From a bacterium (lineage in GTDB: Bacteria > Armatimonadota > Zipacnadia > Zipacnadales > UBA11051), in contig JAUVVY010000027.1 of assembly GCA_030604405.1 (NCBI GenBank), positions 1 through 54,295 of the forward strand: a DNA stretch of 54,295 bases. Reading direction: 5' to 3'. Below are positions 33,601 to 43,800 of this stretch, in pieces. Position numbers and translations under genes: made by a program. The notes under the pieces were generated by a model. It searched no databases, was not told the DNA's origin, and saw nothing but the letters and a program-made list of their open reading frames with translations. Each line of letters starts with the position of its first letter. Within the stretch, counting starts at the first letter, position 1.

Positions 33601-36600
33601 CTCGGCAAGCAGGAAATCTGTGCCCGCGTCAATCAGGCCGTTACGGTTCGTGTCCACGTACAGGCGGATTACGTTGAGGTCGTCAGTGGCGTCAATCCAG
33701 CCAACGCCGGTAGTGGCATCCACCGTCATCTGCTTCACTATCACTTCATCGTCGGTGGCGTGCATCCGCAGTTGCAACAGCGGCACGTCGCTGGCTCCCT
33801 GGCTGATCGAGTCAGGTGCCACCGTGCCGGCGCCCGGATCCGGCGGGTTCGGCGTTATCTCCAGCACGTCGGGCTTCTCGATGATCAGCGAGGTCGCCGA
33901 CACCATCGGGAAGTAGTAGGCGCCAAAGTCCCATTCCGCGCCGTTACGCACCCGCACACATACCGCACCAGGCGCAGCCGGTATGATGAACGTATAGTCG
34001 GTCAACTCAGCGCCCACAGTAATCTCAGGGTTGATCTGCGCATCCTGAAGGATGTCATACACTAAATAGACAATCCTGTTCTCATCTGGCGGCACGCGGT
34101 AGCCCAGCGAGCTGAATGTCGCATAATCGGGCGCGCCTCCGTTGCCGAAGGTTGCAGTACCGATGCGACTGTCAGGCGTGGCTCCCGTGGTTTGCAGCCC
34201 GGCCGTCCCGTTAGTCTCGTCATACAGATAAGCCCGCTCAACAGCCGGATGGTCTTCGCCGGCGTTCTGCTCGGCCGTACCAGACTCGAGTATCTGGATG
34301 CTGTTAACGACAACTTCGCCGGTGGACATTTCGCTGAAGTCGCCGGCACCGCCAGGCCCGGGATACTGCGGGTTGTCCAGCTTCAGGGCCAGGACGCCTT
34401 GCAGCGTGTCGCCCTGCGTCAGGTCGGCCCCGCCAGCCAGCGTCGGCGCGATGCCGGCATCTCCGCTCACGTCGGTGACGATGATTTCTCGCGGCTCGAC
34501 GAATGCATCCGCCGTCATGACCACACTGGGCTCGCTGATGTTGACCACACGCGTGAAGCTGTCGGTCGGTGTGCCGGACTTGATAACCACCGTACCCAGC
34601 GGCCCGCTGCTTATCACATCACCGTGGCTCCAACTCTTCGGCGACCAGCGCTGCGGATCAGGCGGGCTATCCTCCAGAAGCACGGGTATCTGCGAGAAGC
34701 TGCGCACGTTATCTGCGCCAGGGAACGGGTCGCCGGCCGAGTACGCTGATAGTGCCGGCGGCGGATTGATCCCCTGCATATCATAGCTCTCCAACTCCAT
34801 CTTGCCGTCCGCCTGCACCATCGCCACCGACAGCGCGCGCTCTTCGACCTGGAAGATGCTTTGATAGCGCGGCGCGTATCTGATGTTTCTGTTGTCAACG
34901 TGGTATATGTACAGGCCCTGTGGCGACGGATCTCCAAAATAGTCCTCGCCAACCTGGTAGCGATTCTCGACCAGGAAATACTCCTGCCAACTGACAGGAG
35001 CCGTGCCTTTGAGTATGTCGTACGGATTTGCCGGCAGTTTCAGAACCACCGGGTCGCGCAGCGTGCCCTCGATCTGGGGAATCTCCACGTTCAGCCGGTC
35101 CTCGGTGATATCCAGTGGCGCCACCCAGCCCACGCCTATCTTATGCCAGGCGTCAACCCGCACGCCGCTGCAGCCTCGCGTCATCACGCTGTAGGGCCCC
35201 AGGCCCAGACATTCCTTGAGCGGCGGGTCCGGCGGCATCGTTGTCATATAGTTGTTATAGAAGTCCTGGTCGTACAGATCGGCAAACGCAAACAGGTTGT
35301 GACCGAACTCGTGCGCCGCCAGTGTCAGACCAGACGATTCGGGCAGCAGCACATAAAATGCCGTGCTGCGCGGTATCATCCGGAAGCCCACGTTCTCGTC
35401 GTCCCCGGTCGCGCTGCTGGGGAACAGGTAGGCTATCGAATCGTATCCAGGCCAGTTCGGGTCTATACCATTATCCTCCAGAACCTTCCTGATATCACTG
35501 ACCATCGAGTTCGCGTCGTGCCCGTAACCCCCATACCTGAATCCAAAGCCCTGGTTGGCCGAGTCTGAGCCGTCGCAATTGAACGGGTAAGGCCGCGGAT
35601 AGTGGCGGCCGGCGTCGTAAACCGTGCCGCCGATGTCATCTACTGCGCCGGCGGCATTCTCCAGGTGGCTGAGCTGGTACGTGGGCTTGCCCGTAGTCCA
35701 GTCGTGGTCATGATGGTAGTACCAGAAGGCCTTGAGGCGGTTGCCCAATCCGTAGTTGACGCCATCGCCATTGTAGCTGCCAAACAGGGCCTGCGTCGTC
35801 GGTACCGGGCCTGCTCCGCCCTCTTCCGCGATCCACGCCTGGGTGTCTGCCGCGCTTTGCGCATACACGTCCGCTGTCGTGAAGGTGGTGTTATACAAAT
35901 ATGCGCCGCCCCGGGGTGTCCTGTACACAGTACTCCAACCCCACGGCGTGAAGCCCATGCCGACATCGTTCAAGGCAAGGGGATAGGCGGTGCCCCAGCC
36001 GCTTGGCACCGGATCGCCGCCGCTGGGATGTCCGCTCGGCTGACCCCACTTGTAGGCACCCGCCGTCATATACCAGTGCCCCCGCGCCGCGTACACAGCG
36101 TCAAAGTCCACATACGTGTAACCCGGGCTGCTACTCGAACTTCGCCTGTACTCCCAGCCACTGTTTGTCCACTGGTGCCGCCGGTAATCATAGACATCGC
36201 TGTAGTGATCGGCGCTCAGCGACGCTCCTGCCTCGCCGTAAATCCTCGTATAGCCGGGCTGGTTGCCGGTGGTAGTACCATCCAGATCCACTTGGTATGC
36301 GTACAACTCCGGCGTCCCCGGGTACTCGTCCTCGGCCATCAGTATGGTCAAGGCGTGCTCGTCGAGGCTCGCACGCACGATGCGCTGGTCATATTGAGGA
36401 TCGCCCGGCGTGACCAGGAAAGGCCGTATCAACGGCGTGCCGGGCTGCTGGGCGTAAAGCCAGTTCCTGCCAAACTCATGGCGGTCGAGTACATGCCCGC
36501 TGCGAACCCAGCCGGTAACGTCACTGCGATCCCCCTCGATTGTGATATTGCCGTGCGAGTTGTCGTAGTAGTAGTTAGTTAGCGAGTTTGTGTTGGACCG

Positions 36601-37572
36601 GTTGAATATCAAGTTCCACCACTCATCTTGCAGTTGAAACTCGGTCCAGCTCTGGCGCGACGTCTCGATCGAGTACCAGGTAGGCGTGACCGGCATGGTG
36701 GTACTTGCTGGCCCGTCCCATGCTGGATTGGCAAGCCCCGCAGGGTTGCACCTCCCGCTGGCGTAAACCGTCACCGGCCCGCCGGTGCTGTCGGCATACC
36801 AGTCCGGCTTATATTCGGCCGCCGTCACTGCCTCTGTGGCATCTACAGTCCCGTTGAAGTTGGTGTCGAGGTTCCAATACATCGGGTACGCCCGGACGGA
36901 CGCCTCCGACAGCGGCGTCAGCCGTCCGTTTGCCCAGACTTCATAGGCGGAGTAATAGCGGTTCGCGAATCCCGCCCGCGACGCCGACGTGCCTTGGTCC
37001 GGCGAGTGGTCGTCCCAGGGCGGAAACTCGGTGCCGATGACGGCGATCTTCCGCGTCTCTGTGGCTCCTGCCATCGCCGCAACCATCTGCGTCATCTGCC
37101 CCGGCTCCAGCATCCCCACCGGAACCAGCACGACGTGGTTGTTCGGCGCGAAGACATCACCCAGCCACTTGTTGACCCGCTCAGTGAAGCTCAGTTCGCC
37201 ATAGGCCTCGCGCAGGTACGCCTGCCCGAGCCGGGAATTGCGCTGCACCACTACTGCCGAGCCGTTATACGCCGCCCCCGGGCCGCCTGCTTTCTGCTGC
37301 CCGACATGGTAGTAATCAATGATCGTGCCCGAAGACAACTCCCACTCGTCAATTATGCGGGCATTGCTGGTCCGCTCCACGTACGCTACCAGCTTGCGGG
37401 CCGACTCCGTGCTGAGGTTCTCGGTCCTCGCCAGGAACCGCTCATACTGGTCCCGGCTGTCGCCTATGTTGACTTTGGTCCCCGCGTGGGCACTCACCAC
37501 CAGCCCAACGAGCATGATGGCGACGAACATAAGGATGAGTGCTGCCTGTCGCTTTCGGTCGCAGTAGCTCAT
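27658..37572 (-). CDS. Giant secreted M6-type metalloprotease with FnIII, Ig-like and surface modules
   Basis: A 3304-residue exported protein. The signal peptide is about 1-30 (ends VVSAHA). The zinc motif HEFGHNLFAFADLYD spans 754-768 (H754, E755, H758; D765 possible third ligand) with GPYSVMTRGCSG after it, as in immune inhibitor A (M6) proteases. An EF-hand-like loop DTNFNGTVDATE lies at 236-247, and a second, DTNRNGLIDAGT, at 1307. Four FnIII-like repeats span about 1457-1946, a further FnIII about 2210-2310 and three Ig-like repeats about 2316-2631. Three carboxypeptidase-regulatory-like repeats span about 2638-2883. A 421-residue C-terminal module (2884-3304) ends in a FlgD-like Ig domain. 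The last two parts are shared with the neighbouring giant. ATG 37572 follows GGGAGG by seven bases. Confidence 0.87.
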   Translation of the reverse strand: MSYCDRKRQAALILMFVAIMLVGLVVSAHAGTKVNIGDSRDQYERFLARTENLSTESARKLVAYVERTSNARIIDEWELSSGTIIDYYHVGQQKAGGPGAAYNGSAVVVQRNSRLGQAYLREAYGELSFTERVNKWLGDVFAPNNHVVLVPVGMLEPGQMTQMVAAMAGATETRKIAVIGTEFPPWDDHSPDQGTSASRAGFANRYYSAYEVWANGRLTPLSEASVRAYPMYWNLDTNFNGTVDATEAVTAAEYKPDWYADSTGGPVTVYASGRCNPAGLANPAWDGPASTTMPVTPTWYSIETSRQSWTEFQLQDEWWNLIFNRSNTNSLTNYYYDNSHGNITIEGDRSDVTGWVRSGHVLDRHEFGRNWLYAQQPGTPLIRPFLVTPGDPQYDQRIVRASLDEHALTILMAEDEYPGTPELYAYQVDLDGTTTGNQPGYTRIYGEAGASLSADHYSDVYDYRRHQWTNSGWEYRRSSSSSPGYTYVDFDAVYAARGHWYMTAGAYKWGQPSGHPSGGDPVPSGWGTAYPLALNDVGMGFTPWGWSTVYRTPRGGAYLYNTTFTTADVYAQSAADTQAWIAEEGGAGPVPTTQALFGSYNGDGVNYGLGNRLKAFWYYHHDHDWTTGKPTYQLSHLENAAGAVDDIGGTVYDAGRHYPRPYPFNCDGSDSANQGFGFRYGGYGHDANSMVSDIRKVLEDNGIDPNWPGYDSIAYLFPSSATGDDENVGFRMIPRSTAFYVLLPESSGLTLAAHEFGHNLFAFADLYDQDFYNNYMTTMPPDPPLKECLGLGPYSVMTRGCSGVRVDAWHKIGVGWVAPLDITEDRLNVEIPQIEGTLRDPVVLKLPANPYDILKGTAPVSWQEYFLVENRYQVGEDYFGDPSPQGLYIYHVDNRNIRYAPRYQSIFQVEERALSVAMVQADGKMELESYDMQGINPPPALSAYSAGDPFPGADNVRSFSQIPVLLEDSPPDPQRWSPKSWSHGDVISSGPLGTVVIKSGTPTDSFTRVVNISEPSVVMTADAFVEPREIIVTDVSGDAGIAPTLAGGADLTQGDTLQGVLALKLDNPQYPGPGGAGDFSEMSTGEVVVNSIQILESGTAEQNAGEDHPAVERAYLYDETNGTAGLQTTGATPDSRIGTATFGNGGAPDYATFSSLGYRVPPDENRIVYLVYDILQDAQINPEITVGAELTDYTFIIPAAPGAVCVRVRNGAEWDFGAYYFPMVSATSLIIEKPDVLEITPNPPDPGAGTVAPDSISQGASDVPLLQLRMHATDDEVIVKQMTVDATTGVGWIDATDDLNVIRLYVDTNRNGLIDAGTDFLLAEANFADVGGVPRALLQLDDVDPISLRTIPHADEPENDKYWLLSVDVEDEAPVGAQVQIKLLTAGYITLVTNPSHPPAQQDSVSPLNFTEDENGDPLPVPPGTLVKSQASTVIQPNALPNPPEDGFEPADMPPAAPTTFAIISDRTPVFRWDGATDNPTDPGDPATADDPADLYYEIELADDLLMTNIIFSSNTQANPGVTEFTLPPANELDDPADQTVDYYWRLRTVDTDGARSPASVTLHFQLIGNQAPTAPDSGFWPHGSPTPLQITDTTPTYRWDHGTDSDANDTFDTLLYYLQVDDNDDFSSPAVDQNDIPVPALTPDGDPMTDTDRMWFEHPGGQPLTVGVVYYWRVMTKDAQGTYSNHDVLDDPDWSAVSVQQFEVVENRPPYPPEALFSPSNDEEVNTARPAISWNTASPPDPDESDVLDTIDFYVQINDEPNLDEGPYKTELHKTLAAGELPPGQQTVSVTVDVDLDDPEDDTQYWYRVRARDLDGTGLYSDWSAAQSFWVNTQNNTPEPPTSGFSPANGVTINDSTPRFSWNHSDDPDYTDNSTNLHYIVELSKANTSPANFTANVAYQYTGNDGENWLTATEVLEDLTTWYWRVRAVDDSGAMSEWSDIQNFYLDTENQDPVLSEGYPVTEPDRFVNPRYGGLETFYEYRVTYEDAEGDAPGWVRVTIDLGVAGVEQTLPMVAVNPVDPTQSDFQNGVVYAVGIAGTDLGYRTHTWVFFTENSARLPETAPDTGLGPTVGSDSTMLFVDSTWNDTTQYEETGTVYVEIDDQDENLDPTFRESIDVLIYTADLTDRETVTLQERNINDGIFRGEIAIHGALGPANDATSSNGQLNVIAGASGAQIGAYYRDKDDDNNPDPDEQTDTATVVDTEAPARVNSPTSNLTVTSGQHGRSADLDWSGYDETAQIDVSGYSVYYGENDFANTGAADAQLYAQTVAGPQTITVDGLTPNTTYYFAVVGYDEVPNPSAAVPVATEELTTRDTTAPVIDNLSPADGADEVDLDTNISFRMTDPGVGLDLSTLTVEVTVNGTVVTTDIDVIDQTTSTQVDVDPVNDFAWNDTVNVSVSVDDNDGNTGTADWSFDVVADTTDPGVGQQSPADEAAGIAVGSPVTFHLTDDKSGIDLSSLSVTFDGQDITADVTTNPIDGNLDIACRYTPPEDLLYNSSYRVSVSVSDFAGNSFTVAWSFDTAVDDTGVVIDQFSPAESATDVPVDTEISMRMTDTQSGVNVASIDVSASFANGAGGTEQVTGTLDTTEQGNSVFVTFTPQDPLPYSTEIDVDVYVEDNVGVTTAKTYWFITEDELTYIISGFVLTAQSEPVPGVTMTCNGRATTTDGNGAYLLTGMVAGDYTVTPTKDEWTFAPTSQPVTVGVVPGDATDVNFVGALVTYSVSGRVVDRDGDGVAAVAIVCGSSSVQTNASGNYSISGLRRGQYTLTPSLQYYHFEPVNRVAEITDSDVTGQNFTAVPDTFSISGTVYDSAGQRVQGVEVTDGGSVAITSSAGGYTLTNVEMGTHSVSASKVGYKLLPAQLEVTVPPDYTGADFTAYFELSNSFPAGANLIGVPGTPVDSNPVAVFNTTEVARWDPTADPPAYLLAEQHGDTDFMRVRPGSGYFVRFARPADLSIAADPTNASRPVSIGVGVGWNTIANPFAGPTPFANFQPTVAGGIRPYAFVYNTDTGSYDLVSSKPTINAVRDNIQAWEGAWVLCVTGGCSLTITSAATATAAVAEPQQADIGSGYILPVIATASGRSDTCSVAGVIPGAGAEHTLLNPPTAPATVDVYFVNDSGQYLSRDIRDQSSGADSYQFVVSCGVGASDVRVMLPDLSTIPHQYEVMLTDLDAGKTVYARTMQAYTYRSGEGMSLRNFRLEVRPRSVSSLTISTATTVQQSGSAVVTYSVSQRCKVSVMVRNMAGRCVKVLAADKAVSAGLNAETWNLSNQTGAKVPSGPYLIEIRAMADNGQQSRALARINLNR

Positions 37573-37882
37573 GAATCTGCCTCCCGGTGCGTGGCTGAAC
37601 TTGCGATCTGACTGCCGGTCCGAACTACCGCCTCAAACCGGCGTGTATGTCAACGTCTCTGCAAAGCCTACCAATAATGACCTTAGGCTTCCCAATAATC
37701 ATCCCACGGGTCGGGCTTCCCAATAATCATCCCGTGGGTCGGGCTTCCAGCCCGACTCCGTTATGTAGTTGGTGCGATAGGCGTCTCGCCTGTCGCGACC
37801 TTGGACAGCCTCAGGCTGGGCACCCACGCAAAGCATGGGTCACCCGACCTACGAATTCAATGATGCGTACTAGCTCGGCCGG
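37573..37882. other. Intergenic region between the two giant genes
   Basis: A 310-bp gap on the minus strand. It holds the second 28-bp REP array (listed separately), a GGCGTCTCGCC hairpin near 37780 and an ACCCACGC-aaa-GCATGGGT hairpin at 37822-37840 of the same type as 45650-45668. No T-run terminator or clear promoter is seen, so cotranscription of the giants is possible. Confidence 0.55.
37679..37756. repeat. 28-bp REP array ending in GTCGGGCT hairpin, copy 2
   Basis: A partial unit (37679-37700) and two full 28-bp units (37701-37728, 37729-37756), each of the form ATCCC-N-GTCGGGCTTCC. The last ends in the perfect GTCGGGCT-TCC-AGCCCGAC hairpin (37738-37756), unoccupied by an insertion here. 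The consensus is the same as at 5105-5216. Confidence 0.85.
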
Positions 37883-40800
37883 CTATCTACTCACCTGTAC
37901 CGGCACTAGCGCGCGTGTCTGCTGCCCGCTGTCGGTAGTCGCCACGATGCTGATGAGATACCTGCCGGCCGGCACCGTGGTGCCGCGAGTGCTGGTCAGG
38001 TCCCACAGCTCGGTATTTACGCCGCTGCTGGCCGGCTTGTCGGCGACCAGGTACTTGATCTGGCGCCCGCTGATGTTCATCACGCTGATACTGACATTCG
38101 CCGTCTGCGACAGCGTGTAGGTCAGTGCCACCTGGCCGCCTCGCGACATAGCTGCCGAGGCCGCCGATATCGCCAGGCTGCCCACGCTGCGCGGGCCGAT
38201 TTCGAGTTTGAAGCGCCGCGCCTGGCCCCCGGTCGCCTGGTAAGTGTATTGCTGCGTGGTGCGAGCGTAGGTCCGCTTGCCGCTAGCCGTATCCTCCAGC
38301 GTGACCTGCTTATCGGCCGGTACGCGCGACAGATCGAGCAGTGATATTGCCACCGCCACGTCGCCGATATCGGTGACTACCTCGAAGTCCCAGCTTTCCG
38401 TAGCGTCTGCACTGGCGCGCAGGTCGTAGCACAGCTTGCCGCCGTCAGGGCCGATGAAGTACAGATCAACGTGCGAGCCCGCTGGCGGTGGGTTGACCAG
38501 GCGACCTCCGCCCGGCAACCTCTCCGCCGCCTTCACTACGCCCGCCGCCGCACACGTATCCGCACGACCGCCGGCAGCAGCTTGCAGCGGGATCACGTAG
38601 TCACCGTCGGCCAGCACCAGCGGCGCCGTCTCCACAGCCGTCGGAGCCGTCAGCGGGTTGATACGCACCGTCCGTGCCGTGCTCGAGTTCATCCAGAAGC
38701 CCGCGCCCTCAGGCACCCTGTCGAGAATACCGAAGCCGTTTACGTCGGCCACGACACGGTAATCAGGCGGATCGGCATTCCGATCCCAGATGAAGCCGTA
38801 GTCCTTGACCGTGCCGCCAGGGGCGACACCAATCCTGGACCACGGCAGATCTGCCGGGTAGGGATTGCCGACCATCGTCCAGTCCGCCGCCAGTTGCAGG
38901 TCATGGCCGACACCGGTCGAGATCGGGGTGCCCGCGACATAGTTGGTCACTTCGGCAGCCGGATTTGTCCAGTAGCCGCGCCCGGCCCCAAGCTCCAGAA
39001 GCGGATGCTCGGGCGTCGCGTTGGTAATCCACTCTTCGTTCGCGCTATCCCAGCGCGCCACCGGAGTATTGGCGCCGAATGCCGCCCGGAAGTCCGTCGT
39101 CTCCGGACTGATAGGCACTGCGACCAGGCTCAGGCCGGCGGGCAGCACCACTTCATACAGCGGCACACCGATGAAGTTCACATCGGTCCTCTGGGTCATC
39201 AGCTCAACACTCTGTTTCAGCGGCTTGAACTGGTAGTCGCTCTTGGCCGGCGTCACTTCATAGGTGCCCTGCCTGAGCTGCTGGAAGACGTACAGGCCGG
39301 AGGCGCTGCTGAGCACTTCGGTAGATGCGCCGGTATCAGCGTTCCTGGCGGTGACCGCCACGGTCGCCATCCGGTCGCCGGTGGAGGTCTGGATGATGCC
39401 GCTGAGTGAATGGCTCTCGACTACGGCCATGAACTCCAGCGGGTCGGGGCTAAGCCCCGGACCAATTTCGATATCGGCAAGCGGCGGGACGAAGTCGAAG
39501 CCCTCCAGCACTGGCGCGATGTTGTACGTGCCGGCAGGTAGGTCCCTGAGCTGGAAAGTGCCATCGGCACCGGTGACCTGTGACTTGCCGCCGGCACTAA
39601 TCAGCGCCCCGGACTTGCCCACGCCGTTCTCGTCAACAACCTGGCCATCAATGTCATAGCCGAGCTGGCCGATGAAATTGATGCCGCCTTGATCCGGCGG
39701 TACTGACACCGCCATTTGCTGGGGCGTAAAGTACCAGCCTCGAAGCTCGGTGCGAACCTCATGCGTACCATCGGCCACGCCGGTGATAGTGTAGCTGCCG
39801 TCAGCGCCGGTTACGCCTTCCAGTTCCCCTGCGACTATTCTGACGCCGGCAATCGGGCTGTCGTCTGCCTGCAGCACCTGGCCGCTGATTATCGAGGTGG
39901 GCTCGCCCTCAACGACGAAGCTCCACGACTTGATCCTCGGGTTGTTCTGCAGGTCCCGGACGTTGACCTCAACGCGGACGTTTCGCAGATAGTCAAACTC
40001 CGCGTCGGGCGTGAATTCGACGGTCATGCGCTTCGTAGTTCCGCCTATTTCGATGGAGCCGGGCACGGCTGCTCCCGAAATCGTCACATCCACCTGGATC
40101 GAGCCCTGGTCCACGCCGGAACCATTGTCCTCCACCACGAAACTGATCGTGGTGTCGCGGCGCACACCGGTCTCTCCGGCACCAGGCTGCAAGTCGATGA
40201 CTACCGGCGCTTCCCCGTCTGTGGATGTCTCGGGGCCGGCGACGTTGGAATCCTCACTCTCATTGGACCCGTCATAGGCCCTGAGCATGTAGTACACCGC
40301 CACGCCGTCCGGCGCTGTCGTGTCGCGGAAGCTGCTCTCGTCGGCAAGAGCGGTCCCGACATACGGAGCTGCGAGCAGGGCCGGGGTGGTTGCGCGGTAG
40401 ATGTGATACTCGGTCACATCGTTCTGGCCGGCGCCGTCGTCAGGCGATAGCGTCCACGACACATCAAGCGTGGCGCCGAGGGCCGGATTGCTGACGGCTA
40501 CACCGCTGGGTGGCTGCGGCGGGATATTGTCCTTGGGCGTCACCGGCCCCTCCTCATTGGAGCGGTCGGACTCGGTGGCCGCATCGAAGGCCTTAACGAT
40601 GTAGTAGTACGCAACGTCAGTCACAGGCGGGTTCGTCGAAGCGGGCGCCGTGTCCTGAGCGTTGTAGGCCGCGGCCCCTGTGGCCGCCACGGTCACCACC
40701 GGTGTATCGCTGTATTGGCCCTGGGTTTGGGTGCGATAGACCCTATACTCCGTAACGTCGTCAGCGCCACCGCCATCGTCCCGGCTGGCGGAGAACTCGA

Positions 40801-43800
40801 TGTCTGTAGAGCCGCCGTTATCGTTCGGAGTATCCTGCACCAACAGGTTCAGCGGCTCTCCGGGCGGCTCGTCCACGACCGGCCCATTGTAGCGGTCGGG
40901 CGTGATGCCGGTAGTCGGCAGGCGCGCCCGATCGAGATCATCAGAAGCCAGGAAGAAGTAGGTGTGCGGTGTGCCCTCGATCAGATTCGAGATGCTGAAC
41001 TCGAAGGTCGCGCCGTCGGTATAGTCGTAGTCGTTGGGGTCAATCTTTGTCATGTCATGGCGCACGTCGTCTATGTAAACCCGCACGTACTGCGGCGGGT
41101 TGCCTGCAATACCGGCGAACCTGTCGGTGTCGGTATAGACTACTGTATAGGTGAAGGTGGTCTCGCGCCGACCGCTATTGGGGTCCAGTCCGGGCGGATT
41201 GTCGGGATCGGTGCCGTCGTCCTCAGGCAAAAAGTTCAGTGTCGGCGGCGTATTGTCAGCCACCGTCGGCCCGTATGCAAAGTCGTAATAGCCATCGTCG
41301 TTGCCGTCCGGCGGGTCGAGCGGATCGGGAGCCGGCTGCGGAACTATCGGCCCGCTGAAGATAAGCGGATCGCCCGGGTCGGTCTCCGGGAACCGGGCCT
41401 TGCCGTCAGAGGCCTGGGCGTAGAAGACGTGGTCGCCCTCGGACAGCTTCACTTCCGGCGTCCTGAACATCGCCCCGTCGGTATAGACAGTGTCCTCCGG
41501 CGGATCTGCCACCAGGTCCAGGACCATCTCGGGGTTCCCCGCGGTGCCGTCAATGCCGAGCCTGATCAGGGTTGGCGGATCATTCTCGTGATCCACGTAC
41601 GTTACGAAGAAGACAAAGCTGGTGGCCGTCGTGCCATCCGGGGCGTCCGGATCGGTACTCTGGGGTGTAAAGCGGAAATCTTCCAATTCCGGCGCACTGT
41701 TCTCACGCACCTCCGGCCCCTCGAAGTAGCCGGCCGTGGGATGGCGCACGGTCTCGCCTTCTGCTTTCACATTAGGGTCATCCGGGGAAAGCCAGGTTGC
41801 GCAGTCATCGGTGAATTCGAACCAGTAGCGGTGCACGCCCGGGCCCAACTCCACATTTGTCGCCGTATCGAAGACGTACTCGGCACCGTCACTGTAGTCC
41901 GTGTCGGTGACGTCTCCTGCCAACATTGTCCCCTCGAACCATTGCTCGATGCGGAACTGATCCCCTGAGGCCACACCGTCGGTAGAGAGGTTGGTGCCAG
42001 CCGCGAGAGTTATGGTGTTGCCAGTGTTGCCGGCGACGGCATAAGTATTGCCCGCTGCGGCGCCGGTCTGCATCGTGATGCTGAACGGTACTTCTACGTC
42101 AGACAGCGTGCCGTCATCGTACAAATCGCCGCTCCCGGTCACGTACGTCAGCAAGTTAACGCCAGTCACCTGGGCTATGGATGCCTGGAGCAGCGGGCTA
42201 CCGAATAAGTCCAGGTGGATCTTGGTGTGGAAGGGGCGGTCGCCGGTGGCATCGGGATTGAGCACTTCGCCGTTAATGTCGGCGTAATCAACTCGGAAAT
42301 GGTAGTTTTCACCGGCACGGCCCACGGCGGGATCTACCGACTGGCCGCCGAGCGTAGGTGGGCGGTTCACGCGGAACCAGTAGTAGTCCTCGCCCTCGGC
42401 CTCGTTCGCCTCTGTCACCGTCGGGACGCCGTACTGCCCTATCGTAGTCACGAAGCCGTCGTGGCCCGGATCGTAGATGTTGTAACCATTCGGCTGGTTA
42501 TACACCGGCGGACGGTTCGGGTAGGTCGTTGTCATGGTGCCGTCATTGGCGGCGAAGTAGTAGTTATAATCACCCGGCCCGCCGCCCCCAGGCAGTTGCT
42601 CCGGGGTGGCCTGGAACTGGAACACGCAGCCGTTACCCACCAGGTCGTAGCTGGTGTCCAGCGGGTCCATCTGCTCCATCGTATAGGCCGTCCAGGGAGC
42701 GCCCGGGTTCTGGCCGTCATCGTTCCGCCTGATGAAGATGCGGATCAAGGCCGGAGCGATATTCTCGGACTGCCAGTAGTTAATACGGAAGGTGAAGGTG
42801 CTCTGGTTGGTCCACTTGCCGCCCTTGAACGGCGTAGCGGCGGTTTCCGGATGGATGTTCACGTAGTTGGGCAGGATGGTGTCATCGTTGGTATAGCGCA
42901 TCGGAGGATTCGGCCCCGCGCCAGTCTCGGCAGGGAAGGGACTAGTGACGATGACGCCGCTAGCGTCAACCGGATCGGGATAAAAGTCGCTGTCGGGCTC
43001 TATCGTCCCGCTCGGGAAGTAGGGATGCGCCGACAATACCGGGTCAACCTTCGGGAACCGCGTCGGGTCCTGCGAATCGTACGGATAGCCCGAGCCGCCC
43101 GCCGCACCGTCGCTGTCGTCGTAGAGGGTATTCTCGCGGCTGACCTCAATGCTGCTTATTTCACGCCTGTCGAAGTTAACCCGGAACGGTCGTACCCGCT
43201 GATAGTCGTTGTACGCCCCGTCGCCCGGGCGTCCGACCTGCAACCAGTTATTGTTGCCGTTGCATGGGCTGAAGTCGTCACTCGCCAGGAATTCATAGAT
43301 ATGGCCGCCGGCAGCAAGCGCCACATAGTTGTTGGACATGGGCCGGCCGCGCAGATAGTCCAGAGAGCGACCAAGTTCATGTTCCCCGGCCGGATCGTAC
43401 GGGAACATGAAAATGTTCTCAAGGTAGCGCTTGTAGTCCGTGGGCATCAGGTCGTAATAGTAGATCATCCCGTCGTCGTAATTGTTATCGGACGGGTTCA
43501 ACTTGTACATGAAGCGCGGCCTGCTGCGGTCGCCGTCTATGATCAGGACGACGTGAGGATCCTGTTGCTCCCAGTTCTGATCCCAGCCAATGCGGTCGAG
43601 GCTGTGCCAGTCATCATACGGCCCATAGCCCCAACCGTCAATGCCGCGATCACTGTGCCGTTCCAGGAGTCCCGTATCGTAATTATACTCGACGAAGCAG
43701 TTGTGTCCCGGCGCTGAGCCCGGCGGCGGCACGCGAGTGCCGAATCGGGGCCGCAGGTTGCTGCTGGAGTTTCTTCTCGCATAACGGACCATGAAGCGAA

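Noticed and set aside
42215-43717. 500-codon open frame on the plus strand
   Set aside because: It is antisense to the 2165-residue protein gene. It has no domain pattern or ribosome binding site and arises from the codon bias of the real gene. The same holds for 40715-41968, 38471-39409 and the long plus-strand frames within 28087-37611.
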